DNA of 55,262 nt from Thermoanaerobaculia bacterium. Its GTDB lineage: Bacteria > Acidobacteriota > Thermoanaerobaculia > Multivoradales > JAHEKO01. Shown here in pieces: positions 14,267 through 22,888 of the stretch. A program made the translations under genes and the position numbers. The stretch is taken from the NCBI GenBank assembly GCA_947259195.1, contig CAMYLC010000122.1, forward strand, positions 1 to 55,262, read 5' to 3'. The stretch's first letter is position 1; every line of letters starts with the position of its first letter. Under the pieces are notes generated by a model. The model was not told the origin of the DNA. It saw only the letters and a program-made list of their open reading frames with translations, and did no database searches.

Positions 14267-15670
14267 CTAATCGCCGGGTTCGGGTACAGGAAATCCACCG
14301 GTCGAAGTCAGCCCCATCTTCTTGGCGTAGTAGCGGAACGAGCGGAAGCTCATGCCGAGCACCTCGGCCGCCTGGGTCTGCACCCCGGCGGCTCGATCGA
14401 GCGCTTCCGCCATCAGTTGCTTACGAATCTCGTCGAGGTATTGCTCCAGGTTCATTCCCTCGGCCGGTAAATTGGGTGCGTCCCCGATGGGTGGGGCCGG
14501 CTCCAGAATCTGCGCTGGCAGATCTACGGCGCTCAGGGTGTTGCCTTCGGCTAAGGCCAGGGCGCGCTCGATCATGTTCTCCAATTCGCGCACGTTGCCC
14601 GGCCAGTGATAACCCTCGAGAATTCGCATCGCCTCGACCGAGATCTTGCGGGGTTCGATACCCAGCCCGGTACTGCACTTCTTGATGAAGAAGTCGACCA
14701 GAAGAGGGATGTCTTCTCGTCGGCGACGAAGGGGAGGTAGTTGAATCGGGATGACGTTGATCCGATAGTAGAGGTCCTCTCGGAACTCGCCTTGTTCTGT
14801 CAATTGCCGGAGGTCCTGGTTGGTGGCGGCGATGATGCGAACATCGACGGGCTCCTCGTTGCTGCCACCCACCATTCGGATCTTCTTTTCCTGCAGAGCC
14901 CGCAGCAGCTTCACTTGCATGGCGGCAGTCATCTCGCTGATTTCATCGAGGAGCAGCGTGCCACCGTGGGCCTCCCGAAACAGACCTTTCTTCTCACGCA
15001 CGGCGCCGGTGAAAGAGCCACGCTCGTGTCCGAAGAGCTCGCTTTCCAGCAGGTTCTCGGGGAGGGCGCCGCAATTGACGGACAGAAATCGATTCGAAGA
15101 TCTCGGGCTTTCGTAGTGAATAGCGCGGGCGATAAGCTCCTTGCCAGTGCCGCTTTCGCCTTCCAGCAGCACGGTCGAGTTGGTGCGGGCGACCCGCTCG
15201 ATCAGCTTGAAGATCTCCTGCATCGGCCGGCTACGACCGATGATGTTCGAGAAACGATATTTCTCCTCGAGCTCGCGCCGCAGGTAGAAGTTCTCGTCAA
15301 CCAACTCGGTCTTCTCGAGAGCCTTCTGCATGACGACTTTGAGCTCCTCGACATCGAAAGGCTTCGAGACGTAGTCGTAGGCCCCTCTCCGCATGGCCTC
15401 GATGGCGGTCTTGGTGGAGGTGTAGGCGGTCATCATGATGACCGAGATCCGGGAATCCTGTTGCTTGATCTCGCGCAGGAGATCGAGCCCGTTGCCGTCG
15501 GGCATGATGATGTCGCACAAAACGAGATCGAAGCCGCTTTCGCGAATCTGCTTGCGTCCCTCTTCGACGGAGCTGGCCGTGGTGACCTGATATCCGATCT
15601 CCTCCAGCAGCAACCGCAGGAACTCCAGCATGCTCTGCTCGTCGTCTACAACCAGAATCCGAGCTGTCAA
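14267..15670 (-). CDS. pilR: Sigma-54-dependent response regulator PilR-like
   Basis: 467 residues with the NtrC-family layout. The receiver domain (1-120) has the acidic pocket VVDDEQ and phosphoacceptor Asp in LVLCDIIMPDG. The AAA+ domain (about 140-375) has Walker A GESGTGKE and a sigma-54 contact loop reading GSFTGA rather than the commoner GAFTGA. A Fis-type helix-turn-helix sits at the C-terminus (AAEVLGMSFRSFRYYAKK). It starts at TTG, 3 nt after the stop of the histidine kinase gene, so the pair is translationally close. Next to pilT-pilC and a PilS-like kinase, it most likely activates pilin or pilus promoters with RpoN. Confidence 0.88.
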   Translation of the reverse strand: MTARILVVDDEQSMLEFLRLLLEEIGYQVTTASSVEEGRKQIRESGFDLVLCDIIMPDGNGLDLLREIKQQDSRISVIMMTAYTSTKTAIEAMRRGAYDYVSKPFDVEELKVVMQKALEKTELVDENFYLRRELEEKYRFSNIIGRSRPMQEIFKLIERVARTNSTVLLEGESGTGKELIARAIHYESPRSSNRFLSVNCGALPENLLESELFGHERGSFTGAVREKKGLFREAHGGTLLLDEISEMTAAMQVKLLRALQEKKIRMVGGSNEEPVDVRIIAATNQDLRQLTEQGEFREDLYYRINVIPIQLPPLRRRREDIPLLVDFFIKKCSTGLGIEPRKISVEAMRILEGYHWPGNVRELENMIERALALAEGNTLSAVDLPAQILEPAPPIGDAPNLPAEGMNLEQYLDEIRKQLMAEALDRAAGVQTQAAEVLGMSFRSFRYYAKKMGLTSTGGFPVPEPGD

Positions 15671-15673
15671 CGG

Positions 15674-17443
15674 TCAAGCCTCCTCTGCAATTGGTGTCGG
15701 CTCCCCAGGCGTGATGGGTAGCGCTACTGTAATGACAGTACCCTGACCAGGTTGGCTGTCGACGGCCAACCGGCCTCCATGTTCCTCGACGATCCGGTAG
15801 ACGATCGCCATGCCTATCCCTGTGCCGCCATCGAAGAACGAGTGGAACGGATGGAACATCTTGCCGCGCTCTTCGAGATTCATGCCCCGACCATTGTCAG
15901 TGAAGCGGATGCAGTAGTCCGCGGCCACTACGTGACCCTCTACTTTCAGGGTGCCTCCCTCGGGCATGGCTCGCAGGGAGTTGCGTGCCAGGTTCCAGAA
16001 GATCTGGCTGACTTGGTCGGGATCAGCGATCAGGGTCACGGATGGCGGATCGACTACCAGATCCAGGTGATGCTGCGGCGAAACCTCAGGGCTGTTGATC
16101 AGCAACTGTACGTTCTCGCTCAGCAGTCGGGCGATGTCGAAGCGCACGCTGGAGCGTTCTTTGGGTCGGGCGAACTGCAGAAAGCTCTTGATGGTGCGGT
16201 CCAGCCTCTGACTTTCCTTGAAAATGATGTCGAGAAGCCTGCGATGGGCGGAATCATCCTCCAGGGCGGCGGTGAGCATCTGAACAGAGCCGGAAATCGC
16301 GGCCAGCGGATTGCCGACCTCGTGGGCAATGCCCGATGCCAACTCGCCGACCGCGGCGAGTCGCTCCCTGAGCTGCAGCTCGTCCTGCAGCTTCCGCCAT
16401 TCGGACAGGTCCTGGAAGATGAGGATGAAACCGGTCCTGGTGCCTTCGGCGTCGGTGAGCAGCGTGACGGAGTAACCGACGTGGCGCTCGGAGTCACCTC
16501 GTTGGTAGGTGACCTCGGGTCGTAACCGTCGATCGGGACTGATGTGACTCTTGATTTCGATCCACTCCTGATCGGTGAACAGCCGCGTGGTCGATGCGGG
16601 CCTGCCGAGCAGCGCGTCGAGGTCTTTGCCCAGGATGTCTTGGGCAGCCAGATTGACGCTGGTGATCATCCCGTCCAGATCACAAGTGATCAGGCCGCTG
16701 GGTACGGACTCCACGATGTCGCGATGGATGACTTGCAAGTCGGCCAGGTCCAGCTGTTTTTCCTGCAACTCGCGTTCGGCTCTCGAGATGTTCTGAGCCA
16801 GGCGTGTCGTCAGGTAGGCGACGGTGTAGAAGCCGAAGATGTGGGTGATGAGGTTGTAGAACAACTTCCAGGCTGGCAGTCCATCCACTTGGCCGACCTG
16901 TTCCTGCCCCCCCACGGACACGTCGTTGATGACCGTCGCGAGGGCTCGGACCTGGGCTTCTGCAGATGGTGGTATCCAGCCGAAGTAGAGCGCTACCACG
17001 GTAGCCGCGTACAGGAAGCTGGCGAGTGAGGCGACCGCAAATCCGGTTCTGCGGTGGAAGAGGGCGGAAGCGACGATGATGACGATGAAATAGAGAATCG
17101 AGAATGGGCTGGCGACACCCCCGAAGTAGTAAACCATGCCGGTGATGAGAAGCAGATCGCCGACAAACTGGATGAGGGCCTGGGCTCTCCAGTGTCCTCG
17201 TAGCAGCTTCAGCAGGGCGATATAGAGGAGGCTGGCACCGTAGGTGAGGCCTGCAAGCAGGTAAAGGAACGAGAATTCCCGGGTTTCATCTGGGGAGGCG
17301 AGCTGCAGGAGAAAGTAGGGTAGGACGACGCTGGTGATGACCACCAGGCGGATGCCGATCATCCAACGCAGCTGACGCTCGACAGCCAAGAGGCTCGCAG
17401 GAGTCGAAGTGTCAGGCCCCACCGATTTGCCCAGATTGTTCAT
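15674..17443 (-). CDS. pilS: PilS-like membrane sensor histidine kinase
   Basis: 589 residues. The N-terminal ~230 residues hold about six membrane helices, as in PilS. A PAS domain follows (about 255-370: SVPSGLITCDLDGMITSVN), then the HisKA phosphoacceptor box GIAHEVGNPLAAISGSVQML and an HATPase domain with N-box WNLARNSLRA, G1 DNGRGM and G2 GTGIGMAIVYR. It should autophosphorylate on His and pass phosphate to the adjacent PilR-like regulator. PilS family members are known to sense membrane-inserted pilin; the same role here is inferred from context. Confidence 0.88.
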   Translation of the reverse strand: MNNLGKSVGPDTSTPASLLAVERQLRWMIGIRLVVITSVVLPYFLLQLASPDETREFSFLYLLAGLTYGASLLYIALLKLLRGHWRAQALIQFVGDLLLITGMVYYFGGVASPFSILYFIVIIVASALFHRRTGFAVASLASFLYAATVVALYFGWIPPSAEAQVRALATVINDVSVGGQEQVGQVDGLPAWKLFYNLITHIFGFYTVAYLTTRLAQNISRAERELQEKQLDLADLQVIHRDIVESVPSGLITCDLDGMITSVNLAAQDILGKDLDALLGRPASTTRLFTDQEWIEIKSHISPDRRLRPEVTYQRGDSERHVGYSVTLLTDAEGTRTGFILIFQDLSEWRKLQDELQLRERLAAVGELASGIAHEVGNPLAAISGSVQMLTAALEDDSAHRRLLDIIFKESQRLDRTIKSFLQFARPKERSSVRFDIARLLSENVQLLINSPEVSPQHHLDLVVDPPSVTLIADPDQVSQIFWNLARNSLRAMPEGGTLKVEGHVVAADYCIRFTDNGRGMNLEERGKMFHPFHSFFDGGTGIGMAIVYRIVEEHGGRLAVDSQPGQGTVITVALPITPGEPTPIAEEA

Positions 17444-17510
17444 GACAGGAGTGACACCGCCTCGGGCGGCATCGTACGGCGCTCGATTCTAGCCTGAATT
17501 CTCCAAACGG

Positions 17511-17547
17511 AAACCCGGGTTCCGGCCAGTAGATGCCGAAACCCGGG
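17511..17547 (-). terminator. Hairpin between pilC and pilS
   Basis: CCCGGGTT-C-CGGC pairs with GCCG-A-AACCCGGG around an 8-nt loop: 12 pairs with one mismatch. On the minus strand TTTCCGTTT follows. It would separate the pilT-pilC transcript from pilS-pilR, or act as an attenuator between them. Confidence 0.6.
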
Positions 17548-17591
17548 GGAGGAGGTTCTTGCGGTCTGCCGAATCTGCGGCGTCCGGCTGC

Positions 17592-18794
17592 TCAGATCTG
17601 TCCCAAGATCGTGTACAGGGGCAGGTACATGGCGGTAACGATGACGCCGATGATCATACCCAGGACCACGATCATGAGGGGCTCGATCAGCTTGACCAGT
17701 CCGGCCACCGCCGTGTCCACTTCTTCTTCGTAGAAGTCGGCGATCTTGGAGAGCATTTGATCGAGAGCACCCGTCTGCTCACCCACGTTGATCATCTGTA
17801 CGACCATCGGTGGAAAGACACCGGTCTCGCCCAGCGGACCGCTGATTGTCTTACCTTCTTCGACACTCTTGCGCACCGCCATGATGGCGTCCTGGATAAT
17901 GGCGTTGCCGGAAGTCTTGGCGGTAATCTCCAGGCCGTCGAGGATCGGAACACCGGACGCTGTAAGGGTTGCCAGGGTTCGGCAGAATCTCGCCACGGCG
18001 ATCTTGCGCAGCAGCATGCCGATGACAGGTATCTTGAGGAGAAGACTATCGAGAACACGCGCCCCGCGTTCTGTCTTGTGCCAGGCCCTGAGGGCCCAGA
18101 TGACGACGAAGATCCCGATGATGATCAGCCAGGAGTACCGTCCCACCCACTTGCTCGCGGCAACGACCAACTGGGTCAGCATGGGCAGCTCTCCACCGAG
18201 CCCGGCGAACAGCTGGGCAAAGACTGGAATCACTTTCCACAGGATGATCCACACCACGACGAGGGCGATCGAGATCACGGTGGAGGGGTAGATCAAGGCC
18301 GACTTGACCTGACCCTTCAGCTTGACGGCCTTCTCCATGTAGGTCGAAAGCCGCTGCAGAATGACGTCCAGAATACCGCCGGCCTCACCGGCCGCCACCA
18401 TGTTGACGTAGAGATCGTCGAACGCTGCCGGTTGCTTCTTCATGGCATCTGCAAGTGAAGCTCCGGATTCCACGTCGGTGCGTACCTGGTTGATGATCTC
18501 CTGGAAACGCTTGTGCTCCTGCTGCTCTCCGAGGATCTCCAGACACTGAACCAGGGGTAAGCCGGCGTCGAGCATGACCGAGAACTGCCGGGTAAAGATC
18601 GCGACGCGTTTGTCCCCGATGCGGATCGGAAACTTCGGCAGGAGCGGGAACTCCTTGCCCTTCTCGCGAATCGATGTGACCTGGATCTGCTGGCGTCGGA
18701 GAGTGGCTACCGCTGCGTCGCGGGTGTCGGCGAGCAGAATACCTTCCTGGAATTGACCCGCGCGACCTTTGCCTTTCCAAACGAAACTCGGCAT
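17592..18794 (-). CDS. pilC: Type IV pilus inner-membrane platform protein PilC
   Basis: 400 residues, the usual length for PilC/GspF. Two T2SSF domains (about 70-195 and 275-395) each contain the conserved pattern FTRQFSVMLDAGLPLVQCLEIL or FCRTLATLTASGVPILDGLEI and MV-AGE-GG / MINVGEQTG. Hydrophobic helices lie around 170, 220 and 375. It couples the PilB/PilT motors to the pilus in the inner membrane. It begins 4 nt after the pilT stop, so the two are one operon. Confidence 0.95.
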   Translation of the reverse strand: MPSFVWKGKGRAGQFQEGILLADTRDAAVATLRRQQIQVTSIREKGKEFPLLPKFPIRIGDKRVAIFTRQFSVMLDAGLPLVQCLEILGEQQEHKRFQEIINQVRTDVESGASLADAMKKQPAAFDDLYVNMVAAGEAGGILDVILQRLSTYMEKAVKLKGQVKSALIYPSTVISIALVVVWIILWKVIPVFAQLFAGLGGELPMLTQLVVAASKWVGRYSWLIIIGIFVVIWALRAWHKTERGARVLDSLLLKIPVIGMLLRKIAVARFCRTLATLTASGVPILDGLEITAKTSGNAIIQDAIMAVRKSVEEGKTISGPLGETGVFPPMVVQMINVGEQTGALDQMLSKIADFYEEEVDTAVAGLVKLIEPLMIVVLGMIIGVIVTAMYLPLYTILGQI

Positions 18795-18798
18795 CGAC

Positions 18799-19917
18799 TC
18801 AGCTCCTTACTGGGGCTCTGGGATTGATCAAAGCCGGATTGAGGGCCCCGACACCGCGGGCGATGATCTCCTGAAGTTCGTCCGGGTACGAGGACCGAAG
18901 CATGGCTGTCTGCAGACTGATCTGGCGCCGGAAGTAGAGGGCGGCCAGCGACTGGTTGAAGGTCTGCATGCCTAATTTCGCCTGTCCAGCCTGCATCATG
19001 CCGTAGACCTGGTGGATCTTGTCTTCTCGAATCAGGTTCCGGATGGCGGTTGTGGGGATCATGATCTCCATGGCCAGCACCCGGCCCTTGCCACTTGCCT
19101 TGTGCAGCAGGGACTGGCAGAGAATTCCCTGCAGAACGAACGAGAGCTGAACTCGCACCTGGCCCTGCTGATGAGGTGGGAACACGTCGATGATGCGGTT
19201 GATGGTCTCGGAGGCCGAGTTGGTGTGCAGGGTGGCGAACGTCAGGTGGCCGGTCTCAGCGACTCTCAAGGCAGCTTCCACTGTCTCGTAGTCGCGCATC
19301 TCGCCGATCAATACGACATCTGGGTCCTGGCGCAGCACCGACTTTAGAGCATTGGCGAAGCTGTGTGTGTCGGCCAACAACTCCCGCTGATTCACGATGC
19401 AGCTCTTGTGGCTGTGGAGGTATTCGACCGGGTCCTCGATGGTAACGATGTGTTCGTGACGTTCGCCGTTGACCCGGTCGAGCATGGCAGCCAGCGTCGT
19501 CGACTTGCCCGAGCCCGTGGGACCTGTGCAGAGCACCAGTCCTCGGGGCTTCCTGCAGAGATTCTCCACGACGGGCGGCAGGCCCAACTCTCGAAATCCG
19601 CGGATCTCATAGGGGATCTGACGGAAAGCGGCGGCGATGGCACCGCGCTGATGAAAGACATTGGCGCGAAATCTGGCCAGCCCCTTGATGCCGAAGGAGA
19701 AGTCGAGCTCCAGGTTCTCCTCGAGTCGCTGCTTCTGTTTGTCGGTCAGGATGGAGTAGGCGATCTGCTTGGTGTCGGAAGGGTTGAGGGGCGGCGAATT
19801 CAGCGGCCTGAGCGCCCCATCGACGCGAATCTGCGGCGGGGAGTTGGTCGTCAAATGGAGGTCTGAAGCCCCCTGATCCACCATGGTCTTCAGCATGGAA
19901 TTCAGCGTCGGTGGCAT
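18799..19917 (-). CDS. pilT: Type IV pilus retraction ATPase PilT
   Basis: 372 residues, standard PilT length. Seen: N-terminal PAS-like region (ASDLHLTTNSPPQIRVDG), Walker A GPTGSGKST, Asp box TIEDPVEYLH, Walker B VLIGEMRD, His box TGHLTFATLHTN, and the PilT-specific AIRNLIRE motif that distinguishes it from extension ATPases. It forms a hexamer at the pilus base and powers pilin disassembly and twitching. No pilB is in this window. Confidence 0.96.
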   Translation of the reverse strand: MPPTLNSMLKTMVDQGASDLHLTTNSPPQIRVDGALRPLNSPPLNPSDTKQIAYSILTDKQKQRLEENLELDFSFGIKGLARFRANVFHQRGAIAAAFRQIPYEIRGFRELGLPPVVENLCRKPRGLVLCTGPTGSGKSTTLAAMLDRVNGERHEHIVTIEDPVEYLHSHKSCIVNQRELLADTHSFANALKSVLRQDPDVVLIGEMRDYETVEAALRVAETGHLTFATLHTNSASETINRIIDVFPPHQQGQVRVQLSFVLQGILCQSLLHKASGKGRVLAMEIMIPTTAIRNLIREDKIHQVYGMMQAGQAKLGMQTFNQSLAALYFRRQISLQTAMLRSSYPDELQEIIARGVGALNPALINPRAPVRS

Positions 19918-20047
19918 CAGAGCTCCCCTAAGTTATGTCGGCAGAAGACGTTGCGTCAGTTTATATCATCGCGCCACAACCTCAACTGTGGTAAACGTCA
20001 CAGATTGGATCGCAGCGGCCACCTGGGCTGTTGCAGCGACGATTGTA

Positions 20048-20078
20048 GCCATAGGTCCGCCTCGGGTCTATGGCTTTT
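20048..20078 (+). terminator. Terminator-like hairpin pointing to the right
   Basis: GCCATAG / CTATGGC, a 7-bp stem, is followed by TTTT on the plus strand only. Both flanking genes are on the minus strand, so it points against them; a 13-nt palindrome TTGGCACTGCCAA overlaps its right side. It may stop an antisense transcript. Confidence 0.5.
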
Positions 20079-20092
20079 GGCACTGCCAATCC

Positions 20093-20674
20093 TCAGTCGC
20101 CGGGCACCTCGGAGGCTTCGGATGTTGGTAGCGACTCCAGTCCTTCGATCTCCCCCAGCAAAGTGGCGAGTTGTTGCATCCGTTCCTTGCTCTCACCATC
20201 CGGATAGACAAAGGCAAGGGTGAGAAGGCGACTCTGAAGAGGATGCAGGGCGAAGACCCGAATCTCTCCGACTCTGCCGTCATCTCGGTCGTAGGCCCCG
20301 CGGGCAGTGAAGGCTGAACCCATGGGTGCGACGAGCTCGAGATTGCCGAAGTACTGGCCGTTCGTCAGAGACTCGAAATATGGCTGCATGGCCTTGGCTT
20401 CCGCTGGCAGGTTGATGGCGGCAGGTCCTGTAGGTCCGACTTCGATCTCGACGGTGCCCGCACCGTTCGGCCCCGGGGCCGTCAAGCGGAGGTCGGTTCC
20501 TCGATTGGTCTCGACCTCGAATGCTTCCGGCAGAGCGGCGATTGCGATGCCGAGATCGGCATTCTCGACACGTTGCGGGCTGCTGGGGGCCTGTTCAGGA
20601 GCCTGGCATGCGGCGCCAAGGAGGCTGAGCGAGAACGCCAGCAGGGTCGATGGAGATGGGTGGAGTCGGATCAT
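20093..20674 (-). CDS. Predicted lipoprotein of unknown function
   Basis: 193 residues with a lipoprotein signal (LLAFSLSLLGAAC, lipobox LGAAC with Cys near residue 23), followed by a Pro/Ser/Gln linker and a mostly beta mature domain (LRLTAPGPNGAGTVEIEVGP, FTARGAYDRDDGR). No family recognised. It stands alone between pilT and the GCS2-CBS gene, separated from each by over 100 nt. Confidence 0.78.
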   Translation of the reverse strand: MIRLHPSPSTLLAFSLSLLGAACQAPEQAPSSPQRVENADLGIAIAALPEAFEVETNRGTDLRLTAPGPNGAGTVEIEVGPTGPAAINLPAEAKAMQPYFESLTNGQYFGNLELVAPMGSAFTARGAYDRDDGRVGEIRVFALHPLQSRLLTLAFVYPDGESKERMQQLATLLGEIEGLESLPTSEASEVPGD

Positions 20675-20778
20675 GGCAGGGACCTTTCGAGTGTCATATC
20701 AGTGCCGTGCCCACCGATTCTTCAGGATATCCATCCAATCGGCAACCGTCCGCTGGGCGCAAGCGGGACGAGCTTCTG

Positions 20779-22692
20779 CTAGCTCAGGTAGGCCTCCAGG
20801 AGCTGGCCGGCGATGGACATGAAGTCCCGCTCTGTGACGATTCCTATCAGCCGCGTCTTCTTGTCGACGACTGGAAGGCAACTGACCCTGCGGTCTCGCA
20901 TCAGCCGTATGGCATCGAGAGTAGACATCGTGGGGTCGGCCGTCACCAGGTCGGTGGTCATGATCTCACTGACGGGAACCGGACGTTGTTCCTTGCCGGC
21001 TGCATTGTCGGCAAGTAGCCGCAGCAGCGAGCGGTGCGTGACCAAGCCCACGAGCCGGTGGAGGTTGTCCTCGACCGGGACGTGGCGGATGTGATGCCAA
21101 TTCATGACGCAGGCCACGATGTCCACCAGCTCGTCTTGATTGACCGTGAACAGGTCGGTCGTCATCAACTGGCCCACTCGCAGGTGATGCTTCTTGCCGT
21201 CCCCGGCCTCATCGAGTGAGGCCAGCTCCCAGGTATGTGCGGGTTGCTCGGAGAGTTGTCGGCTGACCGTGGCTGCCACGATGGCTGTCAGGCATTCGGC
21301 CGGCGATCCGTCGCACTTCATGGCGTCGTAGGAGTCCACCTGCCATTGAGATCCCGTGCGCAGGCTGCGAACTCTCTCCTCGATGACACCCAGGTATCGA
21401 TCGATATCGGACGAGTCGGTGTCGAGATCCTGCAGACCCTGCCGAGCCACGGGCAGAAGATCCACCAGAAGTAGCTGCTGGGCCGGGATATTCCCTCTCT
21501 CTGGCCAGCTCAAGTGGGCGCCCAGGCCCAATCGAGCGGCGGCGACGAAGTTCTCACGGGCCACGTCGAACTCCATCACCGAGGTGACGTCCGGGAAGAG
21601 ACTGGAGACCCCATTGAGCAGACCGAACCAGAAAGTGGCGTTGGCGACTTCGTCGAGGGGCGACGGGCCGGCGGGAAGAATCCGATTCTCGATGCGAAGA
21701 TGGGCCTTGCCGTGCGAAATACCGTAGCAGGGCCGATTCCACCGGTAGATCGTGCCGTTGTGCAGGCGAAGCGCTTGCAGCCGAGGCGCCATCCCGTTCT
21801 CCATGACCTCGAATGGGTCCTCGTCCACCTCCGTGCTCATGATGACCCGAAAGCGGGAGATGTCCTCTTTGTAGATCTCGACAACCGACTCGTCCACCCA
21901 CCGCCGGCCGAAGCTCACGCGCGGGCTCTGCATCCTGAGGTGTCCAGCCGGGGAGCGCGTGTCGATGGACTGCTGAAACAGTGCGATCCGGGTCTCCCGC
22001 CAGAGCTGCCTTCCGAACAGCATGGGCGAGTTTGTAGCGGCCGCCAGCACTGGAGCGGCCACCGCCTGAGCGACGTTGTAGAGACGGGCGAAATCCTCAG
22101 GCTTGACCTGGAAGTGCACCTGGAAGCTGGTGTTGCAGGACTCGAGCATGACGTTGTCATGGGTGACGTTGATCTCATCACGGCCCTTGATGTATAGGTG
22201 GTAGCGCTCGCCTCGCAGTCGATTCATCGCCTCGTTGAGGGCGAAGTACCGCGGCCGTGGCGTCATGTTCTCGAGGTTGAGATCCGCCTTGTCCAGAGTC
22301 GGGAGAATGCCGCATAGGACTACTTGCGTATCCAGTTCTTCTGCCGCCATACGGGCCTTGTGCAGCAGGACCGTGAGTTGGCGCTCCATCTCTCGGAGAG
22401 AGGTTCCCCCCAGGGTGATCGCGTCGAGGTTGCATTCCAGATTGAAGCGCCCGAGCTCCGTGGTGAAGTGGGGGTCGTCGATGCGCTCGAGAAGCTCCGG
22501 GGCGACCAGGGCCGGTCGCCAGTCCCGATCGACGAGGAACATCTCCTGCTCGGCCCCGATGCGTCGCACCTTGGTCTCGAAGAGACCTTCGGCGATCATC
22601 GTCTCGAGCGCTCGGAGGTCTGTCAGCAGCTTGCGACTGAACAGCCTGAGCTGCTCGGCGTCGAGTTGACTTTTGACTTGCTGCTCGCCCAT
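20779..22692 (-). CDS. GCS2-family glutamate-cysteine ligase-like protein with C-terminal CBS pair
   Basis: 637 residues from the ATG at 22692. The first ~480 residues match the GCS2/carboxylate-amine ligase family (RRIGAEQEMFLVD, LGRFNLECNLDAI, YIKGRDEINVTHDNVMLESC, QVHFQVKPEDF), which makes gamma-glutamyl amides by ATP-dependent ligation. The last ~130 residues are two CBS domains (VGQLMTTDLFTVNQDELVD and VSEIMTTDLVTADPTMST, ending PVVDKKTRLIGIVTERDFM). CBS pairs usually bind adenine nucleotides, so ligase activity may be gated by energy charge; that is an inference. The true substrate may not be cysteine. A further in-frame ATG lies at 22851 but the extra residues look non-native. Confidence 0.85.
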   Translation of the reverse strand: MGEQQVKSQLDAEQLRLFSRKLLTDLRALETMIAEGLFETKVRRIGAEQEMFLVDRDWRPALVAPELLERIDDPHFTTELGRFNLECNLDAITLGGTSLREMERQLTVLLHKARMAAEELDTQVVLCGILPTLDKADLNLENMTPRPRYFALNEAMNRLRGERYHLYIKGRDEINVTHDNVMLESCNTSFQVHFQVKPEDFARLYNVAQAVAAPVLAAATNSPMLFGRQLWRETRIALFQQSIDTRSPAGHLRMQSPRVSFGRRWVDESVVEIYKEDISRFRVIMSTEVDEDPFEVMENGMAPRLQALRLHNGTIYRWNRPCYGISHGKAHLRIENRILPAGPSPLDEVANATFWFGLLNGVSSLFPDVTSVMEFDVARENFVAAARLGLGAHLSWPERGNIPAQQLLLVDLLPVARQGLQDLDTDSSDIDRYLGVIEERVRSLRTGSQWQVDSYDAMKCDGSPAECLTAIVAATVSRQLSEQPAHTWELASLDEAGDGKKHHLRVGQLMTTDLFTVNQDELVDIVACVMNWHHIRHVPVEDNLHRLVGLVTHRSLLRLLADNAAGKEQRPVPVSEIMTTDLVTADPTMSTLDAIRLMRDRRVSCLPVVDKKTRLIGIVTERDFMSIAGQLLEAYLS

Positions 22693-22888
22693 CGCAATTG
22701 GCCCCTGCTTGCCCGTCGCAGGCGCAGATAGAGGGCCAACTCCGGCTGGCGGACTGCTGCGGAGGTCGGAACCTCGACTGATCGATTGCTTGGCGATTCT
22801 ACGCCGACAGGGCACCACCGGCAAATGCGATGGCGCCCCGTGAGCGTGCAAACAGTAGCGGCCAGAGGATCCTGGCCGGGATTCGAGG

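Noticed and set aside
14267..15670. Defective sigma-54 activator because the loop reads GSFTGA
   Set aside because: Ser at this position occurs in functional family members, and all other AAA+ motifs are intact.
14741..15721. 326-codon plus-strand frame over pilR
   Set aside because: Antisense shadow of a clear NtrC-family gene.
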